A stretch of DNA of 64,000 bases from Rhodopseudomonas palustris (lineage in GTDB: Bacteria > Pseudomonadota > Alphaproteobacteria > Rhizobiales > Xanthobacteraceae), in the NCBI RefSeq assembly GCF_013415845.1, contig NZ_CP058907.1, forward strand, positions 2,914,001 through 2,978,000, written 5' to 3'. The notes beneath the pieces are model-generated. The model searched no databases. It was given only the letters and a program-made list of their open reading frames with translations, and was not told the origin of the DNA. A program made the position numbers and the translations under genes. Shown in pieces: positions 1-10,270 of this stretch. Within the stretch, counting starts at the first letter, position 1. The number at the start of each line of letters is the position of its first letter.

Positions 1-2246
<2,246 letters not shown>

Positions 2247-2277
2247 TCTTTCGTCGTCGTCCGTAGGTCTTCGCAGC

Positions 2278-2363
2278 CGTCATTTCGAGGAGGCGAAGCC
2301 GACGAAGCAATCCAGATACTGTGTATGGAGCCTCTGGATTGCTTTGCCTTCGGCTCGCAATGA
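2278..2363. repeat. Intergenic palindromic repeat, family A, copy 1
   Basis: Begins CGTCATTTCGAGGAGGCGAA and ends TTCGGCTCGCAATGA. The inner inverted pair is GCAATCCAG...CTGGATTGC. The same pattern recurs at 28345-28423 and 33093-33174. It lies between the convergent ends of mfd and the next gene, where the transcript would fold into a long hairpin and could act as a terminator for both. That role is inferred. Confidence 0.85.
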
Positions 2364-2389
2364 TGGAGATCGCGATCAGCGCGAGGTTC

Positions 2390-3622
2390 TCACGACGCAG
2401 CGCGGCGGCGATCCTGCTGCACGACGCGGGTCAGGATGGCGCGGGCGGATTCGTCCGGCATCAGGGTCGCGACGCTGACGTCGGGATCGATCCGGGCCTC
2501 GCGCCGCGCGCTGTGGGCGGTCTGCTTGATCACGCTGCTGAGCCGCCGGGCGATCGCCTGGGCGTTGCGCAGGTCGGTCGCAGCGAACACCACCAGCAGC
2601 GTGCCGTCGGTCTGCAGCGTGCCGAAGTCCATCTTACGCATCAGCCGACTGATGATCCGTGCGGCGTCGTTCACCGCTCGCCGATCGGCACGGTGCAGGA
2701 CGAAGCGCGCGACCGACAGGCCTTCGCCGCGGGTCTGGGCCTGATACACAGCGGTCGCGAAGTCGCGCTCGAACGCAGCCTCGGTGAGAAGCCCGGTGCG
2801 AGGATCGAGCAGGCCGCCGGCATCGAGCGAAGCCAGCGTGCGGGTGAGCCTGGCCTCGAAGGCGTGCTGGCGCACCAGCGGCAGCGCAGCGCCGACGATC
2901 TGCGCCGGATCGCCATCGACGAATTCGAGATTGGGCAGCTCGAAGCTGCTGTGCGGTGCCGGAACGCCGACCACGATCGGCAGATGCCGGAACCGGGTGT
3001 CTTCCGACAGCACGGTGAGAAAGGCATCGACCACGCGCGGGCTGAAACCCTCGGCCAGCACGATGCCGTCGAGATCGCGGGCGTTGAGATGCTTGGCGGC
3101 AGCTTCGATCGACAGCGCGCCGACCACCCCGACGCGTTCGCCGAGTGCGACCGACAGCGCCGGATAGGCGGCGCCGCGGCCGATCAGCAGAACGGTCGCG
3201 TCTTGCAGCGGATCGTGGTCGGACAGTTCGGTGAGGCCGCTCGGATCCGTCAGGCGCCGCATCGCCGTGGCGTGCAAAGTTCGCACCCTGAGCGCGGCCC
3301 GCAGCCGGGGCGCCAGATGGATCAGCTCGCCCGGATCGGCGCTGAACGGCATCACGTTGTCGGGCAGGCCGCCATCGGTCCCGATCGCGATCAGTGGCAC
3401 GTAAGGTTGCAGCAAACCGATCTGGCGGGCGATTGCCTCAAGGGACCTGGCGGGCGCACCGCCATCGGCGACCACGGCCGACGGGCGCAGGCGGCCGACC
3501 GCCTCACCAGCCTCCGGCCACGACGAGGCCAGCACTGGAAACAGTTGGGCGTCCGTCAGTGCTGCGAGGGTCGGCGAACTTTCATCGTCGGTTACGACGA
3601 GGATAGGCGCGTGGTACGACAT
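2390..3622 (-). CDS. Degenerate receiver/GGDEF protein (PleD/PopA-like), probably not a diguanylate cyclase
   Basis: 410 residues. The first 270 or so look like two degenerate response-regulator receiver domains (N-terminal PILVVTDDE; a second around DATVLLIGRGAAYPALSVAL). The C-terminal 140 residues match the GGDEF fold: LDPRTGLLTEAAFERD corresponds to the usual D-LTGL-NRR-F helix. The catalytic GGDEF loop is replaced by TDGTL within DFGTLQTDGTLLVVFAAT, so c-di-GMP synthesis is not expected. Family knowledge: proteins such as Caulobacter PopA have the same two-receiver plus degenerate GGDEF layout and act as c-di-GMP effectors. Whether this protein binds c-di-GMP is unknown. ATG start. It is the last gene of a probable three-gene minus-strand operon, 48 bp after its neighbour. 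Confidence 0.75.
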   Translation of the reverse strand: MSYHAPILVVTDDESSPTLAALTDAQLFPVLASSWPEAGEAVGRLRPSAVVADGGAPARSLEAIARQIGLLQPYVPLIAIGTDGGLPDNVMPFSADPGELIHLAPRLRAALRVRTLHATAMRRLTDPSGLTELSDHDPLQDATVLLIGRGAAYPALSVALGERVGVVGALSIEAAAKHLNARDLDGIVLAEGFSPRVVDAFLTVLSEDTRFRHLPIVVGVPAPHSSFELPNLEFVDGDPAQIVGAALPLVRQHAFEARLTRTLASLDAGGLLDPRTGLLTEAAFERDFATAVYQAQTRGEGLSVARFVLHRADRRAVNDAARIISRLMRKMDFGTLQTDGTLLVVFAATDLRNAQAIARRLSSVIKQTAHSARREARIDPDVSVATLMPDESARAILTRVVQQDRRRAAS

Positions 3623-3670
3623 TCCAAGAACGGCTCCCGCGGTCGAGGCGGAAACCGTAAGCCGTCGCTG

Positions 3671-5206
3671 TTAATGCGGCGTCAACGTCGATGCGCGGTT
3701 TTCATCGACCTTCGGAGCGTCGCGGAAGGCTTCGACCATCAAAGGGTTTAGGCCGAGTTCTGCAAGTGCTTCACGAGCTCTGGAGTTGTCCTGTGCGCGT
3801 CCTGCAAGGCGGTAGCCGCTGAGCCGGTCCGGCAGCGCCGTGAGCAGCGCGCCCTGGCCGAGCCGCTTTGCCCATTCCTGCAGGTCCTGGGCGAGAAAGC
3901 GATAGCCGCCGACCGCCATCACCCCGGCAGGCGGAGCGGTGATGCACACCGCACCGGTGGCTCGGTCGAGCCGCGCCGCATAGCCGGTGTCGACGAAGTC
4001 CGGCGGCGGCGCCATCGGGATCGAGCTGTTGAGTGGTGGCAACGGCGCATAGGCGGCGAGCGTCACCATCGGGCCGCGCAGCCCGAGCGTGCCTTTCGGC
4101 GTAATCAGGATTTCGCCTGCCGTCGAACCGCCGGCATGATCACGGGGCGCGGTGTGCGGTCCCGGCATGATGGCCGCCGGCGTACCGTCCGCTGCACGCT
4201 GGGCGCCGAACAATCCGGCTTCGCCGAACAGATAGATGTCGGTGAAGTTGGCCGGCGTGCCGATCCAGTTCGGACTGGATGCGACCTGTTCGGGGGCGCG
4301 CCACAGGCCGACCACGCTGCGCAGCGACGGAGCCTGCGCTGTGAGTCCAGCTTCGCCGAGACGGAGAGCAAGGGGGGCCGGTGCGACCAGGGCCTGACAG
4401 CCGAGGTCGACGATCTGTCGCTCCAGTACCGCGTCATCGAAGGGATGATGCAGCGCCAGCGTGCCGCCGCTGAGCAGCCACGTCACCATCGACGAGGCGA
4501 GCCCCGCGAACGTCGCCGGCGTCTGTGCCGACAGCATCACCGCACCCTGCGGAATCGCGCTTTCGAGGAAGACCACCAGGCCGCCCGCGATCAGATGCAG
4601 ATGGCTGCGCGGGATCGCGCGGACGCCGTCGCCGGTGGTGTCGAACGAGATCACTGCGGCGCGGCGGGCTTCCTGCGGGCCCGGCGCCGGCGGCAATGCC
4701 GTCGTGTCGGCCATCGCGGCGTCGAGCGAGGCCATGCCTTCGGGCAGGTCGTCGCCGAAGCCGCAGACGTGACGGATCGAAAAGGCTTCCGCCGCAGCGT
4801 TCATGGCCAGATCAGAGTGGCTGACGCCGTCGATCCAGCGTGTCGATACGATTGCCCGCGCGCCGGTGCGGTTCAGCGCCGCGGTGAGATCGGCATGGCG
4901 CCAGAGCTGCGGCAGCAGCGCGACCACGAGGCCGGCGCGATGCGCCGCAAGCACCGTGAGCGGAAACTCGATGGTGTTCGGCAGGTGCACCGCGATCACC
5001 GAATTGCTCGGCAGTCCGGCGGTGACGAAATGCGCGGCCAGCGCCGAGATGGCGCGGTCGGCCTCGGCGTAGGTCATGCGCCGCGGCGGCTGCCCGGTGA
5101 TGCGCTGCTTGTCCGGCGGATCGATCAACGCGATCGTGTCCGGCTGACGGGCGAGGGTGCGGCGAAACAGTCCGTCGAGCGTCGGCGAGGTGTTGGGCGG
5201 GCTCAC
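3671..5206 (-). CDS. Degenerate AMP-binding (ANL superfamily) protein
   Basis: 511 residues with the overall shape of an acyl-CoA synthetase/adenylate-forming enzyme: RMTYAEADRAISALA near the N-terminus, then a Rossmann-like large domain and a short C-terminal domain. Key motifs are altered. The phosphate-binding loop normally reads roughly YTSGTTGxPKG, but here reads FDTTGDGVRAIPRSH. No clear A10 catalytic lysine (GKIxR-type) is visible near the C-terminus, which ends PLMVEAFRDAPKVDENRAST. Catalysis is therefore doubtful; a substrate-binding or divergent activity is possible. GTG start. It begins 4 bp after the stop of the upstream solute-binding protein gene, which implies co-transcription and perhaps translational coupling. 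Confidence 0.75.
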   Translation of the reverse strand: MSPPNTSPTLDGLFRRTLARQPDTIALIDPPDKQRITGQPPRRMTYAEADRAISALAAHFVTAGLPSNSVIAVHLPNTIEFPLTVLAAHRAGLVVALLPQLWRHADLTAALNRTGARAIVSTRWIDGVSHSDLAMNAAAEAFSIRHVCGFGDDLPEGMASLDAAMADTTALPPAPGPQEARRAAVISFDTTGDGVRAIPRSHLHLIAGGLVVFLESAIPQGAVMLSAQTPATFAGLASSMVTWLLSGGTLALHHPFDDAVLERQIVDLGCQALVAPAPLALRLGEAGLTAQAPSLRSVVGLWRAPEQVASSPNWIGTPANFTDIYLFGEAGLFGAQRAADGTPAAIMPGPHTAPRDHAGGSTAGEILITPKGTLGLRGPMVTLAAYAPLPPLNSSIPMAPPPDFVDTGYAARLDRATGAVCITAPPAGVMAVGGYRFLAQDLQEWAKRLGQGALLTALPDRLSGYRLAGRAQDNSRAREALAELGLNPLMVEAFRDAPKVDENRASTLTPH

Positions 5207-5210
5207 GGGA

Positions 5211-7091
5211 TCACCTCTGCGGCGGTTGCTGCGGCGGCGGCCGATACCACCATGTTTCGGGAAGATAACCCGTCAGGGCAGTGGCCTTTGGACGTTCTAA
5301 ACGATTCCAGCGCGCGATCCATTGCTCACGCACGCTGTACACAGGGACCACGTAAAACCCCGAGATCAGGACGCGATCGAGCGCGCGCACGGCGTCGACG
5401 AAATCGGTGCGGCCGCGGGCGCGTAGCAGCGCCGCAATCATCGCGTCGATCGCCGGATCCTTGGCGCCCATGTAGTTGCGGGTACCCGGCGTGTCGGCGG
5501 CGTCGCTGCCCCAGTAGAACGACTGCTCGTTGCCGGGCGACAGCGACTGGTCCCAGCGGTTCGGGATCATATCGAAGTCATAGGCGAGGCGGCGCTGATC
5601 GAACTGCACGGCATCCACGGTGCGGACCGACACGGTGATGCCGGCGCGCTTGAGGTCACGGGCGAACGCCAGCGCGATCCGCTCCTGCTCCCGCGTCGTC
5701 ACCAGCAGCTCGAAGGTGAGGGGCTGGCGGGTGTCGCGTTTGCGCAGGACCGTGCCGTCGAGCTGGTAGCCGGCCTGCTCCAGCAGATCGAGGGCCCGGC
5801 GCAGGCCGGCGCGGTCGCGGCCTGAACCGTCACTCTCCGGCAGCCGGAAACTGCCGTCGAGGATGTCGGCGCGGAGCCGAGGCAGATACGGCTGCAGCAG
5901 TTTGCGCTCGCCTTCGTCGGCCGTGCGGCCATAGGCCGACAGCTCCGAGCCGCCGAAGAAGCCTGCGGTGCGGGTGTAGAGGCCGAAGAAGTAGTTGCGA
6001 TTGATCCATTCGAAGTCGAACAGGTTCAGCAGCGCCTCACGCACCCGGACGTCGGCAAACACCGGCCGGCGGGTGTTGAACACCAGCGTGTCGGTCGGCT
6101 CCGGCGTGCCCGGCTTGATTGCGTCCCGGATAACGTCACCGCGACGGGCGGCGGGGAAGTCGTAACCTTCGCTCCAGCGTAGCGGATCGGTCTCGACGCG
6201 GAAGTCGTAGAGGCCGCGTTTGAATGCTTCGAACTGCGCATTGGACTCCCGGAAGTAATCGATCCGCACTTCGTCGAAATTCCACAGGCCGCGGTTGATC
6301 GGCAGATCACGGCCCCAATAGTTCGGATCGCGCGTCAGGGTCACGCTGGTACCGGCCTGAACGTGGGTGACACGGTACGGGCCGGAGCCGAGCGGCGGCT
6401 TGAGGGAGGTTTCTTCGAAGCTATCGGGATCGACCGCGTGGTGCGGCAGCACCGGCATCAGGCCCAGGATTAGTGGCAGCTCGCGGTCAGGCGCGCCGCC
6501 GAAATCGAACCGGACGGTGAGGGGATCGAGCGCTTCGGCGCTGGCGACCTTGCGGTAATACAAGCGCAGGTTCGGCCGGCCCTTGTCGCGCAGGAGCTTC
6601 CAGGAGAACAGCACGTCCTCGGCGGTGACCGGCTTGCCGTCGGAAAACCGGGCGCGCGGATCGATCCGGAATGTGACGTAGCTGCGAACGTCGTCGGTCT
6701 CGACCGAACGCGCGAGCAGTCCGTACAGGGTGAACGGCTCGTCGTGGCCGCGCGCCAGCAGGCTCTCGATCACATAGCCGCGCATCTGCTGCACGGCGAT
6801 GCCTTTGACGATCAGCGGGTTGAGGCTGTCGAACGCGCCGACCACGCCGGCGATCATCCGGCCGCCCTTGGGGGCATCCGGCTTGACGTAGGGCATCGCG
6901 GCAAAGTCGGCCGGCTGCGCGGGCTTGCCGTGCATTGCGATGGCGTGGCTGACGATTCCGGGTGTCGGAGTCACGACCGACTCGGCGCCGGCCGTCGTTA
7001 CGCCCGCGAGGCAGCCGGTACCGATCGCGAGCGCGGCGGCAAGGGCCTTAATCCGGCGGATGAAGCGATGATCTGATTCGGCGCGTCCCAC
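5211..7091 (-). CDS. Periplasmic oligopeptide/solute-binding protein, family 5 (YejA-like)
   Basis: SBP_bac_5 family lipid/peptide-binding protein of an ABC importer, predicted periplasmic. Visible family features are DAPKGGRMIAGVVGAFDSLNP near the mature N-terminus, FRIDPRARFSDGKPVTAEDV, and GSGPYRVTHVQAG. A signal peptide is present (FIRRIKALAAALAIGTG then AGAES). The start is uncertain. A GTG at 7091 gives a short charged N-region directly before the hydrophobic core; a TTG at 7166 adds 25 unlikely-looking residues. No permease or ATPase genes lie beside it, which is odd for this family, so partners must be encoded elsewhere. It heads a probable operon with the ANL-like and GGDEF-like genes. 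Confidence 0.85.
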   Translation of the reverse strand: MGRAESDHRFIRRIKALAAALAIGTGCLAGVTTAGAESVVTPTPGIVSHAIAMHGKPAQPADFAAMPYVKPDAPKGGRMIAGVVGAFDSLNPLIVKGIAVQQMRGYVIESLLARGHDEPFTLYGLLARSVETDDVRSYVTFRIDPRARFSDGKPVTAEDVLFSWKLLRDKGRPNLRLYYRKVASAEALDPLTVRFDFGGAPDRELPLILGLMPVLPHHAVDPDSFEETSLKPPLGSGPYRVTHVQAGTSVTLTRDPNYWGRDLPINRGLWNFDEVRIDYFRESNAQFEAFKRGLYDFRVETDPLRWSEGYDFPAARRGDVIRDAIKPGTPEPTDTLVFNTRRPVFADVRVREALLNLFDFEWINRNYFFGLYTRTAGFFGGSELSAYGRTADEGERKLLQPYLPRLRADILDGSFRLPESDGSGRDRAGLRRALDLLEQAGYQLDGTVLRKRDTRQPLTFELLVTTREQERIALAFARDLKRAGITVSVRTVDAVQFDQRRLAYDFDMIPNRWDQSLSPGNEQSFYWGSDAADTPGTRNYMGAKDPAIDAMIAALLRARGRTDFVDAVRALDRVLISGFYVVPVYSVREQWIARWNRLERPKATALTGYLPETWWYRPPPQQPPQR

Positions 7092-7309
7092 GCCGGAATT
7101 TTTACCACATTCGCGCCTTGAAACCGGTGCCGGGGGATTGTTGCCATTGATCTTTGCGTTCGCCAATGTATTGAAGTCGGGCAGTCGATGATGCCCACCG
7201 GCTCGTCACGTAACCGCCTCAATTGGCACCGAGACAGCGGCCAAACGGACCGCTGTCAGCTCCAGCGTCGCGGTTGGGGTGCGCGACCGTTTCAGAAAGG
7301 GTTTTCCGA

Positions 7310-8056
7310 ATGAAGTCTTGCAACTTGGTCGCGTCGGCCGGGCCGCGCGGGCGGGCCTTCGCCCTGCTGGCAGCGACCGCGTTCGCGGCGTTGACCATCG
7401 CCCCCGCCGCGCAGGCCCAGCAGCCGGCCCCTCCGAAGGCAGCCCCCAAGGCGGCGCCGAAAGCAGCCCCGGCGCCGGCGCAGCAGCAGGCCCCTGCGCC
7501 CGAGCAGCAGCAGGTTCAGTTGATCTATGCGCCCTGGACCAAGTTCTGCCTCAAGGGCCAGGACGCCAACGCCAAGCAGGTGTGCTTCACCGGTAAGGAC
7601 GGCCGCATCGAATCCGGACAGCCGGTGATCGCCGCGGTGATCATCGAGCCGGAAGGCGAGCCGAAGAAGATCCTGCGCGTGACGCTGCCGCTCGGCATGC
7701 AGCTCGTGCACGGCACCCGCATCATCGTCGATAGCAACGCGCCACAGCAGAGCCCGTATGTGATCTGCTTCGCCAACGGCTGCATGTCGGACTACGAAGC
7801 GACGCCGGATCTGATCAGTCAGCTCAAGAAGGGTCAGAATCTGATCGTGCAGGCGATCAACTCCAACGGCGCGCCGCTGACGCTGCCGCTGCCGCTGGGC
7901 GAATTCGCCAAGGCCTATGACGGTCCGCCGACCGATCCGAAGCAGTTCGAAGAGACCCAGAAGAAGCTGCAGGAAGAGCTGCAGAAGCGCGCCGAAGAGC
8001 AGCGCAAGAAGCTGGAAGCTCAAGCTCCGGCCGGCGCCAACCCGGCTGCCAAGTAA
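7310..8056 (+). CDS. Invasion-associated locus B (IalB) family protein, secreted
   Basis: 248 residues from an ATG at 7310, preceded by AGAAAGGG. An in-frame codon at 7223 exists, but the 7310 start gives a clean signal peptide (hydrophobic FALLAATAFAALTIA, cleavage after AQA). A low-complexity Pro/Ala/Gln linker follows (about residues 38-75). The IalB domain comes next (WTKFCLKG, KQVCFTGKDGR, PYVICFANGCMSDYEA) with paired cysteines, then a charged Glu/Lys/Gln coiled-coil-like tail. IalB-family proteins are periplasmic or envelope proteins widespread in Rhizobiales; the molecular role is unknown. The linker suggests tethering or a flexible envelope position. A strong terminator follows. Confidence 0.88.
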   Translation: MKSCNLVASAGPRGRAFALLAATAFAALTIAPAAQAQQPAPPKAAPKAAPKAAPAPAQQQAPAPEQQQVQLIYAPWTKFCLKGQDANAKQVCFTGKDGRIESGQPVIAAVIIEPEGEPKKILRVTLPLGMQLVHGTRIIVDSNAPQQSPYVICFANGCMSDYEATPDLISQLKKGQNLIVQAINSNGAPLTLPLPLGEFAKAYDGPPTDPKQFEETQKKLQEELQKRAEEQRKKLEAQAPAGANPAAK

Positions 8057-8080
8057 CACGCGACCGCGATTGCGAAACGC

Positions 8081-8107
8081 AAAGGGCGCCCCGGTGGCGC
8101 CCTTTCT
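8081..8107 (+). terminator. Intrinsic terminator after the IalB-family gene
   Basis: Perfect 10-bp stem AAAGGGCGCC / GGCGCCCTTT with loop CCGGT, ending in a short T stretch. It starts 25 bp after the stop codon at 8056. Confidence 0.85.
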
Positions 8108-8141
8108 GCTTTCTGCATACTCGCCTGCACTCGTCGCGCTG

Positions 8142-8711
8142 TCAGCCGGTAATGGTTGCCATGACGGACGACTGCGTTGCTTCGTCGATTCCGCGCGCCT
8201 TCATGGCGTTCCTCAGCAGCGGCGTGTCGCAGCCATGGTCGCGCATCCAGCGGGCGATGATCTCGGCGCGGTCCTTGCGGTCGCGGCAGAGCTCGGTTGC
8301 CAGCCGCAGTTCGGGTGCCACCACCGCAACGCGTGTATCGCCAACGGCGACTTCGGAAAAATGCGTCCAGGGGCCACTGCCGAAAGCCTCAATGAAAGTG
8401 GACTGCGACGGAGACTCGACGGTGCTGGCATCGACCGGAACGCCGCCCACCTCGAATGCGGCGTAGTACTGCACGCAGCAGGGCATCCATGTCGGCGGGC
8501 TCAGGCATCGGTAGGCGGCAAGCGCCCGCGCGAAGGTGTCGACATCGCTTCGTGTGGGCATCAGAAAGTCGACGTCGCCGGGCTCGATCGGCACCCCGCG
8601 CAGCAGGTCCGCGGCCGTGCCGATCAGGCGGCAGTCAAAGCCGCCCTCCCGTTTCGCCAAGTTGAGCACTGTCGTAAGCGTCTGGCGCAAGAGCTCCGGT
8701 GTCAGCGTCAT
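8142..8711 (-). CDS. Nucleotidyltransferase-fold protein, function unknown
   Basis: 189 residues from ATG 8711, chosen because AAGGAC lies just upstream; a longer reading to 8837 has no such site. LIGTAADLLRGV...GDVDFLMP matches the nucleotidyltransferase pattern of a G(S/T) turn followed by a paired acidic DxD-type motif. A later acidic residue lies in VPVDAST. The C-terminal part (ELRLATELCRDRKDRAEIIARWM) resembles the helical tail of minor nucleotidyltransferases annotated as AbiEii- or DUF-type. The substrate is unknown. No partner toxin gene is adjacent: it sits alone, convergent with the IalB gene and downstream of hspQ. Confidence 0.65.
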   Translation of the reverse strand: MTLTPELLRQTLTTVLNLAKREGGFDCRLIGTAADLLRGVPIEPGDVDFLMPTRSDVDTFARALAAYRCLSPPTWMPCCVQYYAAFEVGGVPVDASTVESPSQSTFIEAFGSGPWTHFSEVAVGDTRVAVVAPELRLATELCRDRKDRAEIIARWMRDHGCDTPLLRNAMKARGIDEATQSSVMATITG

Positions 8712-8852
8712 GAGAGGTCCTTCCCACGACAGCCTAGCAGGGGTGTGGCTCTCTGCGCTTCTATGCTTTGCTTTCGCGTGAGGCGGCGTGCTGGAAAATC
8801 CGTGCCGGCCAGGCATTTTCACGGCGCCGATCGTCACGCCGCCCGCGCCCGA

Positions 8853-9185
8853 TTAGTTCAGCGACGGATTGCGCGGCCGGTAGCCGCCGGACTTGTCCTT
8901 GATGAAGATCTCGGCGACCTGGGAATGCCGGATCGGCTCGCCGGAATCGTCGGGCAGCAGATTCTGCTCCGACACGTAGGCGACGTATTCCGACTCCGCG
9001 TTCTCCGCCAGCAGGTGGTAGAACGGCTGGTCCTTGCTCGGCCGCACCTCTTCGGGAATTGCCAGCCACCATTCCTCGGTGTTGGCGAACTCCGGATCGA
9101 TGTCGAACACCACCCCGCGGAACGAGAAGATCCGGTGGCGGACGATCTGACCGATCTGAAATTTAGCGGTTCGCGTTTTGATCAT
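8853..9185 (-). CDS. hspQ: Heat-shock protein HspQ
   Basis: 110 residues, with ATG at 9185 (MIKTRTAKFQIGQIVRHRIF). The hemimethylated-DNA-binding/YccV-like fold is recognised by FxIGQxVRHRxFxFRGVVFDIDPEF and by EEWWLAIPEEVRPSKDQPFYHLLAEN. HspQ is an adaptor and specificity factor for Lon protease and promotes turnover of denatured DnaA in enterobacteria. In alphaproteobacteria the role is assumed by homology. The length matches the family. Confidence 0.9.
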   Translation of the reverse strand: MIKTRTAKFQIGQIVRHRIFSFRGVVFDIDPEFANTEEWWLAIPEEVRPSKDQPFYHLLAENAESEYVAYVSEQNLLPDDSGEPIRHSQVAEIFIKDKSGGYRPRNPSLN

Positions 9186-9307
9186 GGGAGTCGGATAGAC
9201 CAGCTTGGCGGCGGACGCTAGTGGTAAACCGGCGACTCTGCTCCGCGGTGGTTCACGCGGGGTTTCCCTGATACCGCTCGGTTCCAAAGCCCCGCTGCCT
9301 ATTTCGC

Positions 9308-10264
9308 ATGATCGATATTCTCAACCTCGCTCTGCCGTATTTCGGTCTGATCTTCGTCGGCTTTGCCTGCGGACGCTGGAAGAAACTGCCCGAACAGGGG
9401 CTGGTTTGGATGAATTTTTTCCTCGTATTCGTCTCCCTGCCGGCGCTGTTCTTCCGGATCATGTCGAAGACGCCGTTCGAGGAACTGAACAACCTGCCGT
9501 TTGTGCTGGCGACCACGCTGGCAACCGCGATCGCCTTCTTCCTGTCAGGGATGCTGGGCCGGCTGATCGGCAAGCTGTCGATGCGGGAAGCGACGATGGC
9601 GGCGCTGTCCGGCGGCTACGGCAATATCGGCTATATGGGGCCGGGCTTAGCGCTGGCGGTGCTTGGCACGCAGGCGGCGGCGCCGACCGCGCTGATCTTC
9701 TGTTTCGACACCATCTTCCTGTTTTCGATCGTGCCGCTCGGCATGGCGCTGACCGCCGCCGACAAACGGCCTCTGATCCCGACTATCATCGCGGTGCTGC
9801 GCGAAATCCTGTTCCACCCACTGATCGTCGCCGCGTATTGCGGCGCGGCGGCCGCAGCGTTTCATGTCGAGCTGCCGGTCGCCGTCGATAAGATGCTGGC
9901 GTTTCTGCAGAACGCCGCTGCTCCCGTGGCGCTGTTCACGCTCGGCGTCACCGTGGCGCTACGGCCGTTCGGTCGGGTGCCGTGGGAGATCCCGAGCCTG
10001 GTGGCAGTCAAGCTGCTGCTGCACCCGGTGATCGCGTTTTGTCTTGTGCTGGCGTTCGGGCCGTTCTCGCCCGAATGGGCGGCTACTGCGGTGCTGATGG
10101 CGTCACTGCCGCCGGCGCTGAACGTGTTCGTGATCGCCCGCCAATACAATACCTGGGTAGAGCCGGCATCGGTCGCGGTGCTGATCGGCACCTTCGTGTC
10201 GGTGGTGACGCTCACCACCGTGATGTGGCTGATCCGGACCGGTCAGATCCCGTTCCCCGGCTAG
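9308..10264 (+). CDS. AEC family transporter (auxin-efflux-carrier fold)
   Basis: 318 residues and about ten hydrophobic segments, starting MIDILNLALPYFGLIFVGFACGR. The family pattern includes GGYGNIGYMGPGLAL and the C-terminal ASLPPALNVFVIARQYNTW. Bacterial members are often annotated as malonate or other organic-acid permeases; the sequence does not reveal the substrate. ATG start with no strong ribosome binding site visible. It is divergent from hspQ and convergent with the UbiH-type gene, with a 6-bp gap at its end. Confidence 0.88.
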   Translation: MIDILNLALPYFGLIFVGFACGRWKKLPEQGLVWMNFFLVFVSLPALFFRIMSKTPFEELNNLPFVLATTLATAIAFFLSGMLGRLIGKLSMREATMAALSGGYGNIGYMGPGLALAVLGTQAAAPTALIFCFDTIFLFSIVPLGMALTAADKRPLIPTIIAVLREILFHPLIVAAYCGAAAAAFHVELPVAVDKMLAFLQNAAAPVALFTLGVTVALRPFGRVPWEIPSLVAVKLLLHPVIAFCLVLAFGPFSPEWAATAVLMASLPPALNVFVIARQYNTWVEPASVAVLIGTFVSVVTLTTVMWLIRTGQIPFPG

Positions 10265-10270
10265 CGGGGC

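Noticed and set aside
4136-5638. Open frame of about 500 codons opposite the ANL-like gene and the binding-protein gene
   Set aside because: It crosses two genes of a coherent operon and has Arg-rich, non-protein-like composition.
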